From contig CADALE010000001.1 of NCBI GenBank assembly GCA_902788705.1, positions 62,001 to 126,000 of the forward strand: a stretch of DNA of 64,000 nt, given 5' to 3'. The notes under the pieces are model-generated. The model was given only the letters and a program-made list of their open reading frames with translations, was not told where the DNA came from and made no database searches. This document shows, one piece after another, positions 25,843-35,360 of the stretch. How positions within the stretch are numbered: position 1 is the first letter of the stretch; each line of letters begins with the position of its first letter. Origin of the DNA: an uncultured Coriobacteriaceae bacterium (lineage in GTDB: Bacteria; Actinomycetota; Coriobacteriia; Coriobacteriales; Atopobiaceae). The position numbers and the translations under genes are program-made.

Positions 25843-27921
25843 ATGTCAGACGAAGCCATCACCGAGGTCCAGGCCGAGGTCCCGGCGCCGGTCACGCAGC
25901 AGGACGAGGCCGCCACGGAGGCGCCCAAGCCGGTGCGCCGTCGGCGTACCAAGGCCGCGGCCGATCCCGCAGACGCCCCCGCAGCCGCTGCGGATGGCGA
26001 GGAGGCTCCCAAGCCCACGCGCCGTCGGCGCACCAAGGCCGCGCAGGCAAGCGACGGTGCAGCCGAGGCAGCGCCTGCCGAGGCGGTCGAAGGTGCCGAG
26101 GCCGAGGGGCAGCCTGCGCCAGAGGAGGCGCCACGCCGCCGTCGCGGCCGGCCTCGCAAGGTGGCCGTCGAGGAGCCCGCTGTTGTCGAGGCCACCGCTG
26201 CGCCTGCTGAGGTCGCCCCGTCCGAGCCGACGGCAGCGCAGCAGGACGCCCCGACAGAGGAGCCTGCAGGCGCCGTCGAGGCACCGCGCACCCGTCGTCG
26301 CCGCACCCGCACCCATGCCGACGAGGCGGAGGGCCAGACCAGCATCGAGGAGATGACGCGCGTCACGCAGGAGGCGACGGTCGCCTCGTCGGTGGTGGGG
26401 GAGGCCCCTGCCACCACGCTCGCCGAGGCGGACGCGCGTCCGGCCGAGGCGGGGGAGGCGCCGGCCCAGGAACGGACGTCTCGCCGTCGCCGCGGGCAGC
26501 GTGACGCCTCGCAGCAGCAGGTGCAGCAGCCTCGTCAGCAGGGCCAGCAGCCGCAGCAGGGCCAGCAGCAGGGTGCCCAGGCCTCCAACAAGCGCAACCA
26601 GAGCAAGCGCAACCGCCGTCGTGGCCAGGAGCAGGCCACCGAGCCTAGCCTCACGCGCGAGGAGCTTGAGGAGCTGAAGGTTGCCGACCTGCGCATCAAG
26701 GCCGACGAGCTTGGGGTTGAGCATGTCGGCCTGCGCAAGAAGGACCTCGTGGATGCCATCTACCAGGCTGCCGCGCTCGCCGAGGGCTTCCGTCCGGTGG
26801 AGGGCGTGCTCGACTTCCAGAGCGAGGGCTACGCCTTCCTGCGCACCGGCAACTACATGCCGGGTGACAACGACGCCTTCGTGCACCAGCAGCTCATCCG
26901 CACCTACGGCCTACGTCCGGGTGACTGGGTGGTTGGCCAGCTGGGGCCCGCGAGGGCAGGCAACAAGTACCCGCCCCTGCAGCGCATCGACACGGTGAAC
27001 GGCGTGCTGCCCGAGCAGCTGCGCAACCGCCCGCGCTTCCGCGACCTCACGCCCATCTATCCCAACGAGCGCCTGGTCATGGAGAACGGCAAGGACTCCA
27101 TTACCGGTCGCGCCATCGACCTGGTGGCCCCCATCGGCAAAGGCCAGCGCGGCCTCATCGTCAGCCCCCCGAAGGCGGGCAAGACCACGGTGCTCAAGCG
27201 CATCTGCCAGTCCATCGCCGCCAACAACCCCGAGGTGCACCTCTTCTGCCTGCTCGTGGACGAGCGCCCCGAGGAGGTCACCGACATGGAGCGCTCCATC
27301 AGGGGCACCGTGGTGGCGTCCACCTTCGACATGCCGGCCGACAACCACACGGCCGTGGCCGAGCTGGTCATCGAGCACGGCAAGCGCCTGGTCGAGCAGG
27401 GCGAGGACGTCGTGGTGGTGCTTGACTCCATCACGCGCCTTGCGCGTGCCTACAACCTGGCTGCCCCGGCCAGTGGGCGCATCCTCTCGGGTGGTGTCGA
27501 CTCGGCGGCCCTGTACCCGCCCAAGAAGTTCCTTGGCGCGGCGCGCAACATCGAGAACGGTGGCTCGCTCACCATCCTGGCCTCTGCCCTCGTGGACACG
27601 GGCTCCAAGATGGATGAGGTCATCTTCGAGGAGTTCAAGGGCACCGGCAACATGGAGCTCAAGCTAGACCGCGACCTTGCCGACAAGCGCATCTTCCCGG
27701 CTATCGACCCGGTTTCCTCCGGCACGCGCAACGAGGACCTTCTCATCGATGCCGAGCTGCAGCCGTTCGTGTGGGGTATCCGCCGGATCCTGGCCAACAT
27801 GAACAGCGTGGAGCGCGCCACTACGGCGCTGGTGAAGGGGCTCAAGGCCACGAGCACCAACCAGGAGTTCCTGATCCGCTCGGCCAAGAAGGCCCAGCAC
27901 ACCGACTACGTAGGCGCATAG
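25843..27921 (+). CDS. rho: Transcription termination factor Rho with a long N-terminal insert
   Basis: 692 aa against about 420 in E. coli. Residues 1-~265 are low-complexity, Ala/Glu-rich with basic patches (VRRRRTKAA, TRRRRTKAA, RRRRTRT, a Gln-rich stretch and a KRNQSKRNRRR segment), as in actinobacterial Rho where the insert binds RNA and strengthens termination. Residues from ~268 are Rho_N (SLTREELEELKVADLR), then the RNA-binding cold-shock-like domain (GVLDFQSEGYAFLR), then the RecA-type ATPase: Walker A KAGKTT (444-449), LLVDERPEEVTDM, VVVLDSITRLARAYN, and the Q/R-loop region. Rho is a hexameric helicase that ends untranslated transcripts. Confidence 0.97.
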   Translation: MSDEAITEVQAEVPAPVTQQDEAATEAPKPVRRRRTKAAADPADAPAAAADGEEAPKPTRRRRTKAAQASDGAAEAAPAEAVEGAEAEGQPAPEEAPRRRRGRPRKVAVEEPAVVEATAAPAEVAPSEPTAAQQDAPTEEPAGAVEAPRTRRRRTRTHADEAEGQTSIEEMTRVTQEATVASSVVGEAPATTLAEADARPAEAGEAPAQERTSRRRRGQRDASQQQVQQPRQQGQQPQQGQQQGAQASNKRNQSKRNRRRGQEQATEPSLTREELEELKVADLRIKADELGVEHVGLRKKDLVDAIYQAAALAEGFRPVEGVLDFQSEGYAFLRTGNYMPGDNDAFVHQQLIRTYGLRPGDWVVGQLGPARAGNKYPPLQRIDTVNGVLPEQLRNRPRFRDLTPIYPNERLVMENGKDSITGRAIDLVAPIGKGQRGLIVSPPKAGKTTVLKRICQSIAANNPEVHLFCLLVDERPEEVTDMERSIRGTVVASTFDMPADNHTAVAELVIEHGKRLVEQGEDVVVVLDSITRLARAYNLAAPASGRILSGGVDSAALYPPKKFLGAARNIENGGSLTILASALVDTGSKMDEVIFEEFKGTGNMELKLDRDLADKRIFPAIDPVSSGTRNEDLLIDAELQPFVWGIRRILANMNSVERATTALVKGLKATSTNQEFLIRSAKKAQHTDYVGA

Positions 27922-27952
27922 CGTCGCGTCATCCCACAAGACCTAGGCCCGG

Positions 27953-27988
27953 GCGGGCGGCAGGCACCTGTCCTGTCGCCCGCTCTTT
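27953..27988 (+). terminator. Terminator of rho
   Basis: GCGGGCGGCAGG (27953-27964) pairs with CCTGTCGCCCGC (27972-27983), one G-U, followed by TCTTT. Confidence 0.75.
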
Positions 27989-28060
27989 GCCATGCGTATG
28001 GCCTGCTTGCGGGTGGGCTCTTACGCCAACGTGTCTTTTCCAGACCATTCAAAGAACTGC

Positions 28061-28090
28061 TTGCATCCAGAACAAATGCAGGTATATAGT
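28061..28090 (+). promoter_or_regulatory. Promoter for the 28266 gene
   Basis: TTGCAT (28061-28066) and overlapping -10 candidates TATATA (28083-28088) or TATAGT (28085-28090), in an AT-rich patch. The 175-nt leader holds weak hairpins and nothing else recognisable. Confidence 0.55.
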
Positions 28091-28265
28091 GAGATGTGCC
28101 TGAGCCCTCAAGGGTCAGGGCATCACGACACGACGGTACACAAACCTAAAACGCAGCATGCCGGTGTCAAGCACGAAAGAAGCGCCCCGTGGCGCAAGCT
28201 CGTTCGGCATACGTCTTTTGTTTGTGCACCCGACGGCAGTTCAGCCAAGGAGGTGCTGGCTTAGC

Positions 28266-29492
28266 ATGGGCGTAGCAAGAAGGAATCCTGCCGTATATGC
28301 GGGCGTGGCGGCGGCTGTGGCGGCAATGCTTCCCAACGGGGCATATGCGCTGAGCGTCGAGCAGCTCACGACTGGCGAGATGGCCCCGTACGTCCACTAT
28401 GGCCTGGGGTGCATCACCGGTGCCGCCCTCACCACGGCAGCGTTCACCGTGGCACTCAGCCTGAGGTCCGTGCGCAAGGCGAAGGCGCACGGGGGCAAGG
28501 CGGAGCAGGAGGCCGTGGACGAGGCGCCTGTGGCGCAGGCCGATCCCACCCCCAGCTCCTCGCAGGTCAGGCGGCGTGCCCGGCACATGGGCGTGCGCGA
28601 GTGGGAGGCATCGGGCATCATCCGCGTGCAGGCTCCCGAGGCCGAGCCCGCCGAGCCCGCACCGTCTGGAGCCAGCGAGCCCAAGGCTGCGCAGGACGAT
28701 TCCCGACAGGACTATGGTGATGTGGCCGAGGAGTACGTGCGCCGCAAGTCGCTGCGCGAGCAGGTGACGTCGCGCGCGTCGGGCGTGGCCAGCGTCCTTG
28801 CGTCGCGCCTTGGCACCTCGAACATGTTTGACGACATGCCCATCATCGAGCGGGCCGACGGCACCGTGGGTGACGTGGGGACTAGCTGGTGGAACGCCGC
28901 CCTTGGCTCCTCGATTCGCGGGGTCGAGGACCTCACGCTCGAGACGGCCGAGGACGTGAACTCCGTCGCGTCCTCCTACGACCTCATGGCGTCCCGTCCG
29001 GCCCAGCCGGTCGAGCCGCGCAGGCCCTCGGCGGGCGAGACGAGGTCGGCCTACATCTCCAAGAACGTTGCCGAGGTGGACGTGGGCGTCTATCCCGAGC
29101 ACCGCAGCGCCGCGGAGCTTGACGGCGAGGACATCTGGGACATGGCCCTCAAGGCCATGGACGAGCAGCTCACGCAGCAGGCTCCGGCCGTGTTCCACGA
29201 CGTCATCGGCGGGCTGGACACCATTGACGAGCCCGGCGACCTCGAGGCGCCCACGGGCTTCATCCCGTTCCGCACGCCCGCCGGCCATCCCGAGGTGGTG
29301 GACACCAACACCTACGTGGACTACCTCATCGACGACGAGTTCTCGCGCAACCCCTCGCCGGTGGCCCGCCGCAGCTCGCACCAATTCCTCACGGTCATCC
29401 AGGGCGGAAGCCAGAAGATGCCCGCCGTGCAGGAGGGCGAGCACGTGCCGCGTCACATGGCACGGCGCGAGGCCGCGGCCAAGGAGGCCTAA
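28266..29492 (+). CDS. Membrane-anchored protein of unknown function
   Basis: 408 aa, no family recognised. Residues ~10-28 are a signal-like hydrophobic segment ending PNGAYA, and residues ~42-66 (VHYGLGCITGAALTTAAFTVALSL) a second span followed by a basic RSVRKAKAHGGK, suggesting a cytoplasmic C-terminal part. The rest is acidic and Ala/Pro-rich with scattered conserved-looking blocks (RRRARHMGVREWEASGIIRVQ, MFDDMPIIERADGTVGDVGTSWWNAALG, DTNTYVDYLIDDEFSRN), and ends in basic RHMARREAA. The ATG follows CAAGGAGG. A monocistronic unit between rho and liv, closed by its own terminator. Confidence 0.7.
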   Translation: MGVARRNPAVYAGVAAAVAAMLPNGAYALSVEQLTTGEMAPYVHYGLGCITGAALTTAAFTVALSLRSVRKAKAHGGKAEQEAVDEAPVAQADPTPSSSQVRRRARHMGVREWEASGIIRVQAPEAEPAEPAPSGASEPKAAQDDSRQDYGDVAEEYVRRKSLREQVTSRASGVASVLASRLGTSNMFDDMPIIERADGTVGDVGTSWWNAALGSSIRGVEDLTLETAEDVNSVASSYDLMASRPAQPVEPRRPSAGETRSAYISKNVAEVDVGVYPEHRSAAELDGEDIWDMALKAMDEQLTQQAPAVFHDVIGGLDTIDEPGDLEAPTGFIPFRTPAGHPEVVDTNTYVDYLIDDEFSRNPSPVARRSSHQFLTVIQGGSQKMPAVQEGEHVPRHMARREAAAKEA

Positions 29493-29524
29493 AGGCTACG
29501 TCACAACGCAAGTGCGCACGTCAG

Positions 29525-29556
29525 GGCGCCGCTTCCCAAAGGGAGGTGGCGCCTTT
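29525..29556 (+). terminator. Terminator after the 28266 gene
   Basis: GGCGCCGCTTCCC pairs with GGGAGGTGGCGCC over an AAA loop, then TTT. Confidence 0.75.
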
Positions 29557-29745
29557 CCATGCTGCCGCTTCAGGTGTCAGAATGCGCAGCGCCCATGCCT
29601 TGCGACGGCGTGCCCCACCTTTGTTTCAGATATCGAAATTGATGTTTCAGCGAAATAAACCATCGGGGGGTCTCGGCCCTTGCCGCAACGCGCAAAACTA
29701 TCGTATTTACATGCTCTATTAGGTCTTCTATGAAGGGAGAGAAAC

Positions 29746-30969
29746 ATGAAGGCCAACATTTCGCGTCGCAACTTCCTGCAGCTCTCTGGTGCCGTCGCTG
29801 GCTCTGCCATCCTTGCCGGATGCGGTGGTGGCGCCTCCGACGCCGGCTCTGACGAGCCCACCACCGACCTCTCCGATGCCGGCATCTTCAAGGTTGGCGG
29901 CATCGGCCCCACCACGGGTGCCGCGGCCATCTATGGCACGGCTACCAAGTTTGGCGCACAGGTTGCCGTCAACGAGCTCAACGCATCGAGTGACGTGCTC
30001 ATGGAGCTCAACTGGCAGGACGACGCCCACGATCCCGAGCAGTCCGTGAACGCCTATCACAACCTGCTTGACTGGGGCATGCAGATCCTCGTGGGCACCA
30101 CCACCACGGGTCCGTGCGTGGCCGTCTCGGCCGAGACCAACGCCGACCGCATCTTCCAGCTGACCCCGTCCGCCTCCTCGGTTGACGTCATCGGCGGCGT
30201 CGAGGGCACCAACGAGCCGGCCAAGGACAACGTCTTCCAGATGTGCTTCACCGACCCCAACCAGGGCATCGCCTCCGCGCAGTACATCTCTGAGCAGGGC
30301 CTGGGCACCAAGATCGCCGTCATCTACAACAACGCCGACGCCTATTCCACCGGCATCTACAACAAGTTCATGGAGAAGTCAGCCGAGCTCAACCTTGATG
30401 TTGTCTCCGAGACCACCTTCACCGACGACACGGTCGACTTCTCCGTGCAGGTGGGCGACGCCAAGGCCAAGGGCGCTGACCTGCTGTTCCTTCCCATGTA
30501 CTACACGCCCGCCTCGCTCATCCTTGCCGAGGCCCAGAAGCAGGCCTATGCCCCCAAGTTCTTCGGCGTCGACGGCATGGACGGCATCCTCACGCTCGAG
30601 GGCTTCGACACCAGCCTCGCCGAGGGCGTCATGCTGCTCACCCCGTTCGTCGCGTCCGCCGATGACGAGGCCACGCAGAACTTCGTGGCTGCCTACAAGG
30701 AGCTCACCGGCTCTGACGAGGACCCGAACCAGTTTGCGGCCGACGCCTACGACTGCGTGAAGGCCGTCGCCGCTGCCATCCAGGCCGCCGGCCTCACCGC
30801 CGACATGACGGCCCCCGAGCTCTGCGAGGCCCTCATCGCGCAGTTCACCGACCCCTCGTTCAAGGTTGCCGGCCTCACCGGCGAGGCCACCTGGTCCGCC
30901 ACTGGCGAGGTCTCCAAGTCGCCCAAGGGCATGGTCATCCAGAACGGCGTCTACGTCTCGATGGATTAG
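29746..30969 (+). CDS. livK: Branched-chain amino-acid ABC transporter, substrate-binding lipoprotein
   Basis: 407 aa. The N-terminus combines a twin-arginine-like SRRNFLQLSG with a lipobox LAGC (Cys about residue 26), so it is probably exported folded and lipid-anchored. The mature part is a LivJ/LivK-type periplasmic-binding fold (IGPTTGAAAIYGTATKFGAQVAVNELN, GTTTTGPCVAVSAE, KIAVIYNNADAYSTG). It captures leucine, isoleucine, valine or related amino acids for the permease encoded downstream. AAGGGAGAG precedes the ATG. A hairpin separates it from livH, which would raise the level of the binding protein over the permease. Confidence 0.92.
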   Translation: MKANISRRNFLQLSGAVAGSAILAGCGGGASDAGSDEPTTDLSDAGIFKVGGIGPTTGAAAIYGTATKFGAQVAVNELNASSDVLMELNWQDDAHDPEQSVNAYHNLLDWGMQILVGTTTTGPCVAVSAETNADRIFQLTPSASSVDVIGGVEGTNEPAKDNVFQMCFTDPNQGIASAQYISEQGLGTKIAVIYNNADAYSTGIYNKFMEKSAELNLDVVSETTFTDDTVDFSVQVGDAKAKGADLLFLPMYYTPASLILAEAQKQAYAPKFFGVDGMDGILTLEGFDTSLAEGVMLLTPFVASADDEATQNFVAAYKELTGSDEDPNQFAADAYDCVKAVAAAIQAAGLTADMTAPELCEALIAQFTDPSFKVAGLTGEATWSATGEVSKSPKGMVIQNGVYVSMD

Positions 30970-31007
30970 GTCTTGATGAACTAGAATGGTTCGCTGGTTG
31001 TAGCTTT

Positions 31008-31041
31008 GGGAGGCCGCCGCTCCGCTGCGACGGCCTCCCCC
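31008..31041 (+). terminator. Intercistronic hairpin between livK and livH
   Basis: GGGAGGCCG (31008-31016) pairs with CGGCCTCCC (31031-31039), followed only by CCCTT. It looks like a partial terminator or a 3'-end-protecting structure. Confidence 0.6.
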
Positions 31042-31060
31042 TTATGAAGGAGGTGGAACC

Positions 31061-31942
31061 TTGGGCCTTCTGACCAACGTGATAAACGGCGTGAGCTTGG
31101 GAAGCGTGTACGCGATCATCGCGCTCGGATACACCATGGTCTACGGCATCGCGAAGATGCTCAACTTCGCGCACGGGGACATCATCATGGTGGGAGGCTA
31201 CCTGTGCTTCTGCGCGGTGCAGTACCTTGGGCTTCCGCCCCTGGTGGGAGTCGTGCTTGCCTGTGCAGGCTGCACCTGCCTGGGCATCGTCATCGAGCGG
31301 CTGGCCTACAAGCCGCTGCGCGAGGCGCCGTCGCTTGCCGTGCTCATCACCGCCATCGGCGTGTCCTACTTCCTGCAGAACTCGGCCCTGCTCATCTGGA
31401 AGAGCGACCCGAAGGTCTTCCCAAGCGTGGTCAAGCTGCCCACCCTCTCGTTCTTTGGCGGACAGCTTAACGTGAGCCCGCTGTCCATCGTGACGGTGCT
31501 CACCTGCATCGCGGTCATGGTGGGCCTCACGCTCTTTACCCAGCGCACCAAGATGGGCAAGGCCATGCGCGCCTGCTCCGAGGACAAGGGCGCCGCGCAG
31601 CTCATGGGCATCGACGTCAATGCCACCATCTCGATGGTCTTCGCCATCGGCTCGGGCCTTGCCGCCATCGCCGGCGTGCTTCTGTGCTCGGCCTATCCCA
31701 CCCTCATGCCCACGACCGGCTCACTGCCCGGCATCAAGGCCTTCACGGCCGCCGTCTTTGGCGGCATCGGCTCCATCCCGGGCGCCATGCTGGGAGGCAT
31801 CCTGCTGGGCATCATCGAGATCTTTGCCAAGGCCTACATCGGCACCGAGCTTGCCGACGCCATCGTGTTCGGCGTGCTCATCGTGGTGCTGCTCGTTCGT
31901 CCCGCAGGCCTGCTGGGCACGTTCGTCCCGGAGAAGGTGTAG
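31061..31942 (+). CDS. livH: Branched-chain amino-acid ABC transporter permease LivH
   Basis: 293 aa with about eight membrane spans. MGLLTNVINGVSLGSVYAIIALGYTMVYGIAKMLNFAHGD is the conserved LivH start. The start codon is TTG at 31061, 7 nt after a near-perfect AAGGAGGTGG; no ATG fits. LivH pairs with LivM to form the channel, and the cytoplasmic EDKGAAQLMGIDVN loop contacts the ATPases. Confidence 0.95.
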   Translation: MGLLTNVINGVSLGSVYAIIALGYTMVYGIAKMLNFAHGDIIMVGGYLCFCAVQYLGLPPLVGVVLACAGCTCLGIVIERLAYKPLREAPSLAVLITAIGVSYFLQNSALLIWKSDPKVFPSVVKLPTLSFFGGQLNVSPLSIVTVLTCIAVMVGLTLFTQRTKMGKAMRACSEDKGAAQLMGIDVNATISMVFAIGSGLAAIAGVLLCSAYPTLMPTTGSLPGIKAFTAAVFGGIGSIPGAMLGGILLGIIEIFAKAYIGTELADAIVFGVLIVVLLVRPAGLLGTFVPEKV

Positions 31943-31945
31943 CCC

Positions 31946-33040
31946 ATGGACGCAATCAGGAATATGGACAAGACGACGCGTTCCAACCTCATCACGTATG
32001 GCATGGTCATCGTCGCCTTTGCGGTGATGCAGGGGCTCTCTTCCATCGGCGCCATCGGCAGCTCCACGAAGGGCCTGCTCATCCCCATCTGCGCCTACAT
32101 CTCGCTGGGCATCTCGCTTAACCTCGTGGTGGGCATTTCGGGCGAGCTGTCGCTTGGCCACGCCGGCTTCATGAGCGTGGGTGCCTTCACGGGCGTGGTG
32201 GTATCGTCGCTGCTCTCTGGCGTTGTGGCCAACGGCGCGCTGCGGTTCCTGCTGGCTAGCCTTGCCGCCGGCGGCGCCGCCGCCCTGGCGGGCGTGCTCG
32301 TGGGCGTGCCGGTCATGCGCCTGCAGGGCGACTACCTGGCCATCGTCACCCTCGCCTTCGGCGAGATCATCAAGAACCTGCTTAACAACCTCTGGCTTGG
32401 CTGGGATTCCGAGGGCCTGCACGTGAGCATGCGCAACGCGAACGACCTCTCGCTTGAGGCGGGTGGCAAGATCCTCATCAACGGGCCGCAGGGCGCGACG
32501 GGCATCGAGCGCCTCTCCACCTTCACCTTCGGCTTCCTGCTCATCATCTTCACGCTGATTGTGGTGCTCAACCTGGTTAACAGCCGCTCTGGCCGTGCCA
32601 TCATGGCCGTGCGCGACAACCGCATCGCCGCCGAGAGCGTGGGCATCTCCACCACCAAGTACCGCCTGATGGCCTTCGTGGTCTCCGCGGCGCTGGCGGG
32701 CATGGCCGGCGCGCTCTATGCCATGAACTACAGCTCCATCGTCCCGAAGAAGTTCGACTTCAACACCTCCATCAACATCCTCGTCTTCGTCGTGCTGGGC
32801 GGCATGGGCAACATCCGCGGCGGCATCATCTCGGCCACGCTGCTTACGGTGCTGCCCGAGAAGCTGCGCTTCTTGGGCGACCTGCGCATGCTCATCTATG
32901 CGGTGGTGCTCATTATGGTCATGCTGGTCTCCAACAACCGTGCGCTGCAGGCTACGCTGCAGTCCGTGGTGGAGCGTGTGCGCAGGAGGCGCGATGACGA
33001 CGACCTCGTGCTTGACGCAGAGAAGGGGGGCGATGCCTGA
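31946..33040 (+). CDS. livM: Branched-chain amino-acid ABC transporter permease LivM
   Basis: 364 aa polytopic protein with SLGISLNLVVGISGELSLGHAGFMSVGAF and the coupling-helix region MAVRDNRIAAESVGISTTKYRL. It starts 3 nt after the livH stop with GGAGAAGG upstream, and its TGA shares one base with the livG ATG. The last 30 residues are hydrophilic and basic/acidic. Confidence 0.95.
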   Translation: MDAIRNMDKTTRSNLITYGMVIVAFAVMQGLSSIGAIGSSTKGLLIPICAYISLGISLNLVVGISGELSLGHAGFMSVGAFTGVVVSSLLSGVVANGALRFLLASLAAGGAAALAGVLVGVPVMRLQGDYLAIVTLAFGEIIKNLLNNLWLGWDSEGLHVSMRNANDLSLEAGGKILINGPQGATGIERLSTFTFGFLLIIFTLIVVLNLVNSRSGRAIMAVRDNRIAAESVGISTTKYRLMAFVVSAALAGMAGALYAMNYSSIVPKKFDFNTSINILVFVVLGGMGNIRGGIISATLLTVLPEKLRFLGDLRMLIYAVVLIMVMLVSNNRALQATLQSVVERVRRRRDDDDLVLDAEKGGDA

Positions 33041-33993
33041 TGGCGCGAAACGAGGGCACCTACAAGGCGCAGAGCGCGGCGGCCGGTGAGGGCCAGGCAA
33101 GGGCGGGCGTCCCGAAGAGGGCCAGCCAAGCCACCAAGATGGTTCCGCTTCCCACCGACTCGCTGATACCGGAGCGCGACCAGGGCCAGACCATCCTCGA
33201 GTGCCGGCACCTTGGCATCGACTTCGGCGGCCTGCATGCCGTGGAGGACTTCAACTTCACCGTGGGCAAGACCGAGATCGCGGGCCTCATCGGGCCCAAC
33301 GGCGCGGGCAAGACCACGGTGTTCAACCTGCTCACCAAGGTGTACCAGCCCACGCGCGGCGCCATCATCCTGGACGGCATCGACACCGCCAACATGACCA
33401 CGCCGCAGGTGGCGCAGGCCGGCATCGCGCGCACCTTCCAGAACATCCGCCTCTTCGATTCGCTCACGGTCGAGGAGAACGTGCGCATCGGCCTGCACAA
33501 CCAGGTCAAATGCGGCATGTGGAGTGGCATCTTCCGCCTTCCGCGCCACTGGCTCGCCGAGAAGGAGTTCCACGACCGTGCGCTCGAGCTGCTTGACGTG
33601 TTCGGCATGGCCGACCAGGCCGGCGCCGTCGCGGGCTCGCTGCCCTACGGTGCGCAGCGTCGCCTCGAGATCGTGCGCGCGCTTGCCACCGCGCCCAAGC
33701 TGCTGCTGCTTGACGAGCCGGCCGCCGGCATGAACCCCTCCGAGACGGCCGAGCTCATGGAGAACATCCGCAAGATCCGCGATGACTTCCAGATCGCCAT
33801 CATGCTCATCGAGCACGACATGGACCTTGTCATGGGCGTGTGCGAGGGCATCGCGGTGCTCAACTTCGGCAAGATCATCGCCAAGGGCACACCCGAGCAG
33901 ATCCAGGCAAACCCGCAGGTCATCGAGGCCTATCTCGGCAAGCAGGAGACCGATGACGCGGCTCTGCGCGGAAAGGGCAGGAGGTACCAATGA
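33040..33993 (+). CDS. livG: Branched-chain amino-acid ABC transporter ATPase LivG
   Basis: 317 aa ATPase: Walker A GPNGAGKTT, Q-loop ARTFQNIRLF, a signature-like SLPYGAQRRLEI (variant of LSGGQ, normal for LivG), Walker B LLLLDEPAAGMNP and the switch His in IEHDMDLV. About 45 extra N-terminal residues precede the usual start (from LECRHLGIDFGG), so a later start cannot be excluded, though the 1-nt overlap with livM favours 33040. Confidence 0.95.
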   Translation: MARNEGTYKAQSAAAGEGQARAGVPKRASQATKMVPLPTDSLIPERDQGQTILECRHLGIDFGGLHAVEDFNFTVGKTEIAGLIGPNGAGKTTVFNLLTKVYQPTRGAIILDGIDTANMTTPQVAQAGIARTFQNIRLFDSLTVEENVRIGLHNQVKCGMWSGIFRLPRHWLAEKEFHDRALELLDVFGMADQAGAVAGSLPYGAQRRLEIVRALATAPKLLLLDEPAAGMNPSETAELMENIRKIRDDFQIAIMLIEHDMDLVMGVCEGIAVLNFGKIIAKGTPEQIQANPQVIEAYLGKQETDDAALRGKGRRYQ

Positions 33994-34697
33994 GCATGCT
34001 CGAGGTCAGTGATCTCAACGTGTACTACGGCAGCATCCATGCCGTGAAGGGCGTCTCGTTCGAGGTGAACGAGGGCGAGATCGTCACCCTCATCGGTGCG
34101 AACGGCGCAGGCAAGTCCACTACGCTCAACACCGTGGCGGGCATCCTGCGCCCACGGAGCGGCTCAGTGGAGTTCGAGGGCGAGAGCCTCGTGGGCGTGC
34201 CGGCACACAAGATGGTGCAGCGGGGCATCGCGCTCTGCCCCGAAGGGCGCCGCGTGTTCGGAAACCTTACGGTGCGCGAGAACCTCGAGATGGGCGCCTT
34301 CACGCGTCCCGACGACGAGGCCCGCGAGACGCGGCGCGAGGTGTACGAGCGCTTCCCGCGCCTCAAGGAGCGTCGCCACCAGCTGGCCGCCACGCTTTCG
34401 GGCGGCGAGCAGCAGATGCTGGCCATGGGCCGCGCGCTCATGAGCAAGCCCAAGCTCATCATGCTTGACGAGCCCTCCATGGGCCTGGCGCCCATACTGG
34501 TGGCCGAGATCTTCGACATCATCAAGAGCCTGAATGACGACGGCGTCACCGTCCTTCTGGTCGAGCAGAACGCCCGCAAGGCGCTCTCCATCGCCGACCG
34601 CGGCTACGTGCTCGAGGTGGGCGGCGTCACCAAGACGGGCACGGGCGCCGACCTTCTGCACGACGACGACGTGCGCAAGGCCTACCTCGGAGGCTAG
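33990..34697 (+). CDS. livF: Branched-chain amino-acid ABC transporter ATPase LivF
   Basis: 235 aa. Walker A GANGAGKST, signature LSGGEQQMLAMGRAL, Walker B LIMLDEPSMGLAP, switch region LLVEQNARKAL. It overlaps livG by ATGA, showing translational coupling, and ends the five-gene liv unit. thrH follows after about 50 nt. Confidence 0.96.
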   Translation: MSMLEVSDLNVYYGSIHAVKGVSFEVNEGEIVTLIGANGAGKSTTLNTVAGILRPRSGSVEFEGESLVGVPAHKMVQRGIALCPEGRRVFGNLTVRENLEMGAFTRPDDEARETRREVYERFPRLKERRHQLAATLSGGEQQMLAMGRALMSKPKLIMLDEPSMGLAPILVAEIFDIIKSLNDDGVTVLLVEQNARKALSIADRGYVLEVGGVTKTGTGADLLHDDDVRKAYLGG

Positions 34698-34750
34698 GTA
34701 TCTGTGACGGACGCTCCGACCTCTCGTTGCATTATTGAAAGGAGACCTGC

Positions 34751-35350
34751 ATGAACGTCTGCTGCCTTGACATGGAGGGCGTCGTCGTTCCCGAGATATG
34801 GATTGCCTTTGCCGAGGCAAGCGGCATCCCCGAGCTGCGTCGCACCACCCGCGACGAGCCCGATTACAACAAGCTGATGCACTGGCGCATGGGCATCCTC
34901 GAGGAGCATGGCCTGGGCCTGCCACAGATCCAGGAGGTCATCGCTACCATCGACCCGCTGCCCGGAGCGCGCGAGTTCCTCGACGAGCTCAGGACGCTGT
35001 CGCAGGTGATCATCATCTCGGACACGTTCGAGGAGTTTGCCAAGCCGCTCATGGCAAAGCTTGGCTGGCCCACCCTGTTCTGCAACTCGCTGGAGGTGGA
35101 CGAGGCGGGCATGGTGCGCAACTTCCACATGCGCTGCGAGCAGTCGAAGCTCACCACCGTGCGGGCGCTGCAGTCCATCGGCTTCGACACCATCGCCACC
35201 GGCGACTCGTACAACGACCTGGCCATGATCCGCGCAAGCAAGGCGGGCTTCCTGTTCCGCTCGACCGACAAGATCAAGGCCGACAACCCCGATCTGCCTG
35301 CCTACGAGGAGTTTGACGAGCTGCTGGCCGCCTTCAAGGCCGCACTGTAA
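34751..35350 (+). CDS. thrH: Bifunctional phosphoserine phosphatase/homoserine kinase ThrH
   Basis: 199 aa HAD protein: LDMEGVVVPEIW (motif I, DxE variant typical of ThrH), ISDTFEEF (motif II), and GDSYNDLAM (motif IV). The sequence follows ThrH of Pseudomonas closely through PDYNKLMHWRMGILEEHGL and IQEVIATI. ThrH dephosphorylates phosphoserine and can transfer the phosphate to homoserine. AAGGAG precedes the ATG. Its place beside thrB-thrC fits a role in threonine or serine supply; whether it duplicates ThrB is open. Confidence 0.88.
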   Translation: MNVCCLDMEGVVVPEIWIAFAEASGIPELRRTTRDEPDYNKLMHWRMGILEEHGLGLPQIQEVIATIDPLPGAREFLDELRTLSQVIIISDTFEEFAKPLMAKLGWPTLFCNSLEVDEAGMVRNFHMRCEQSKLTTVRALQSIGFDTIATGDSYNDLAMIRASKAGFLFRSTDKIKADNPDLPAYEEFDELLAAFKAAL

Positions 35351-35360
35351 ACCGCATAGA

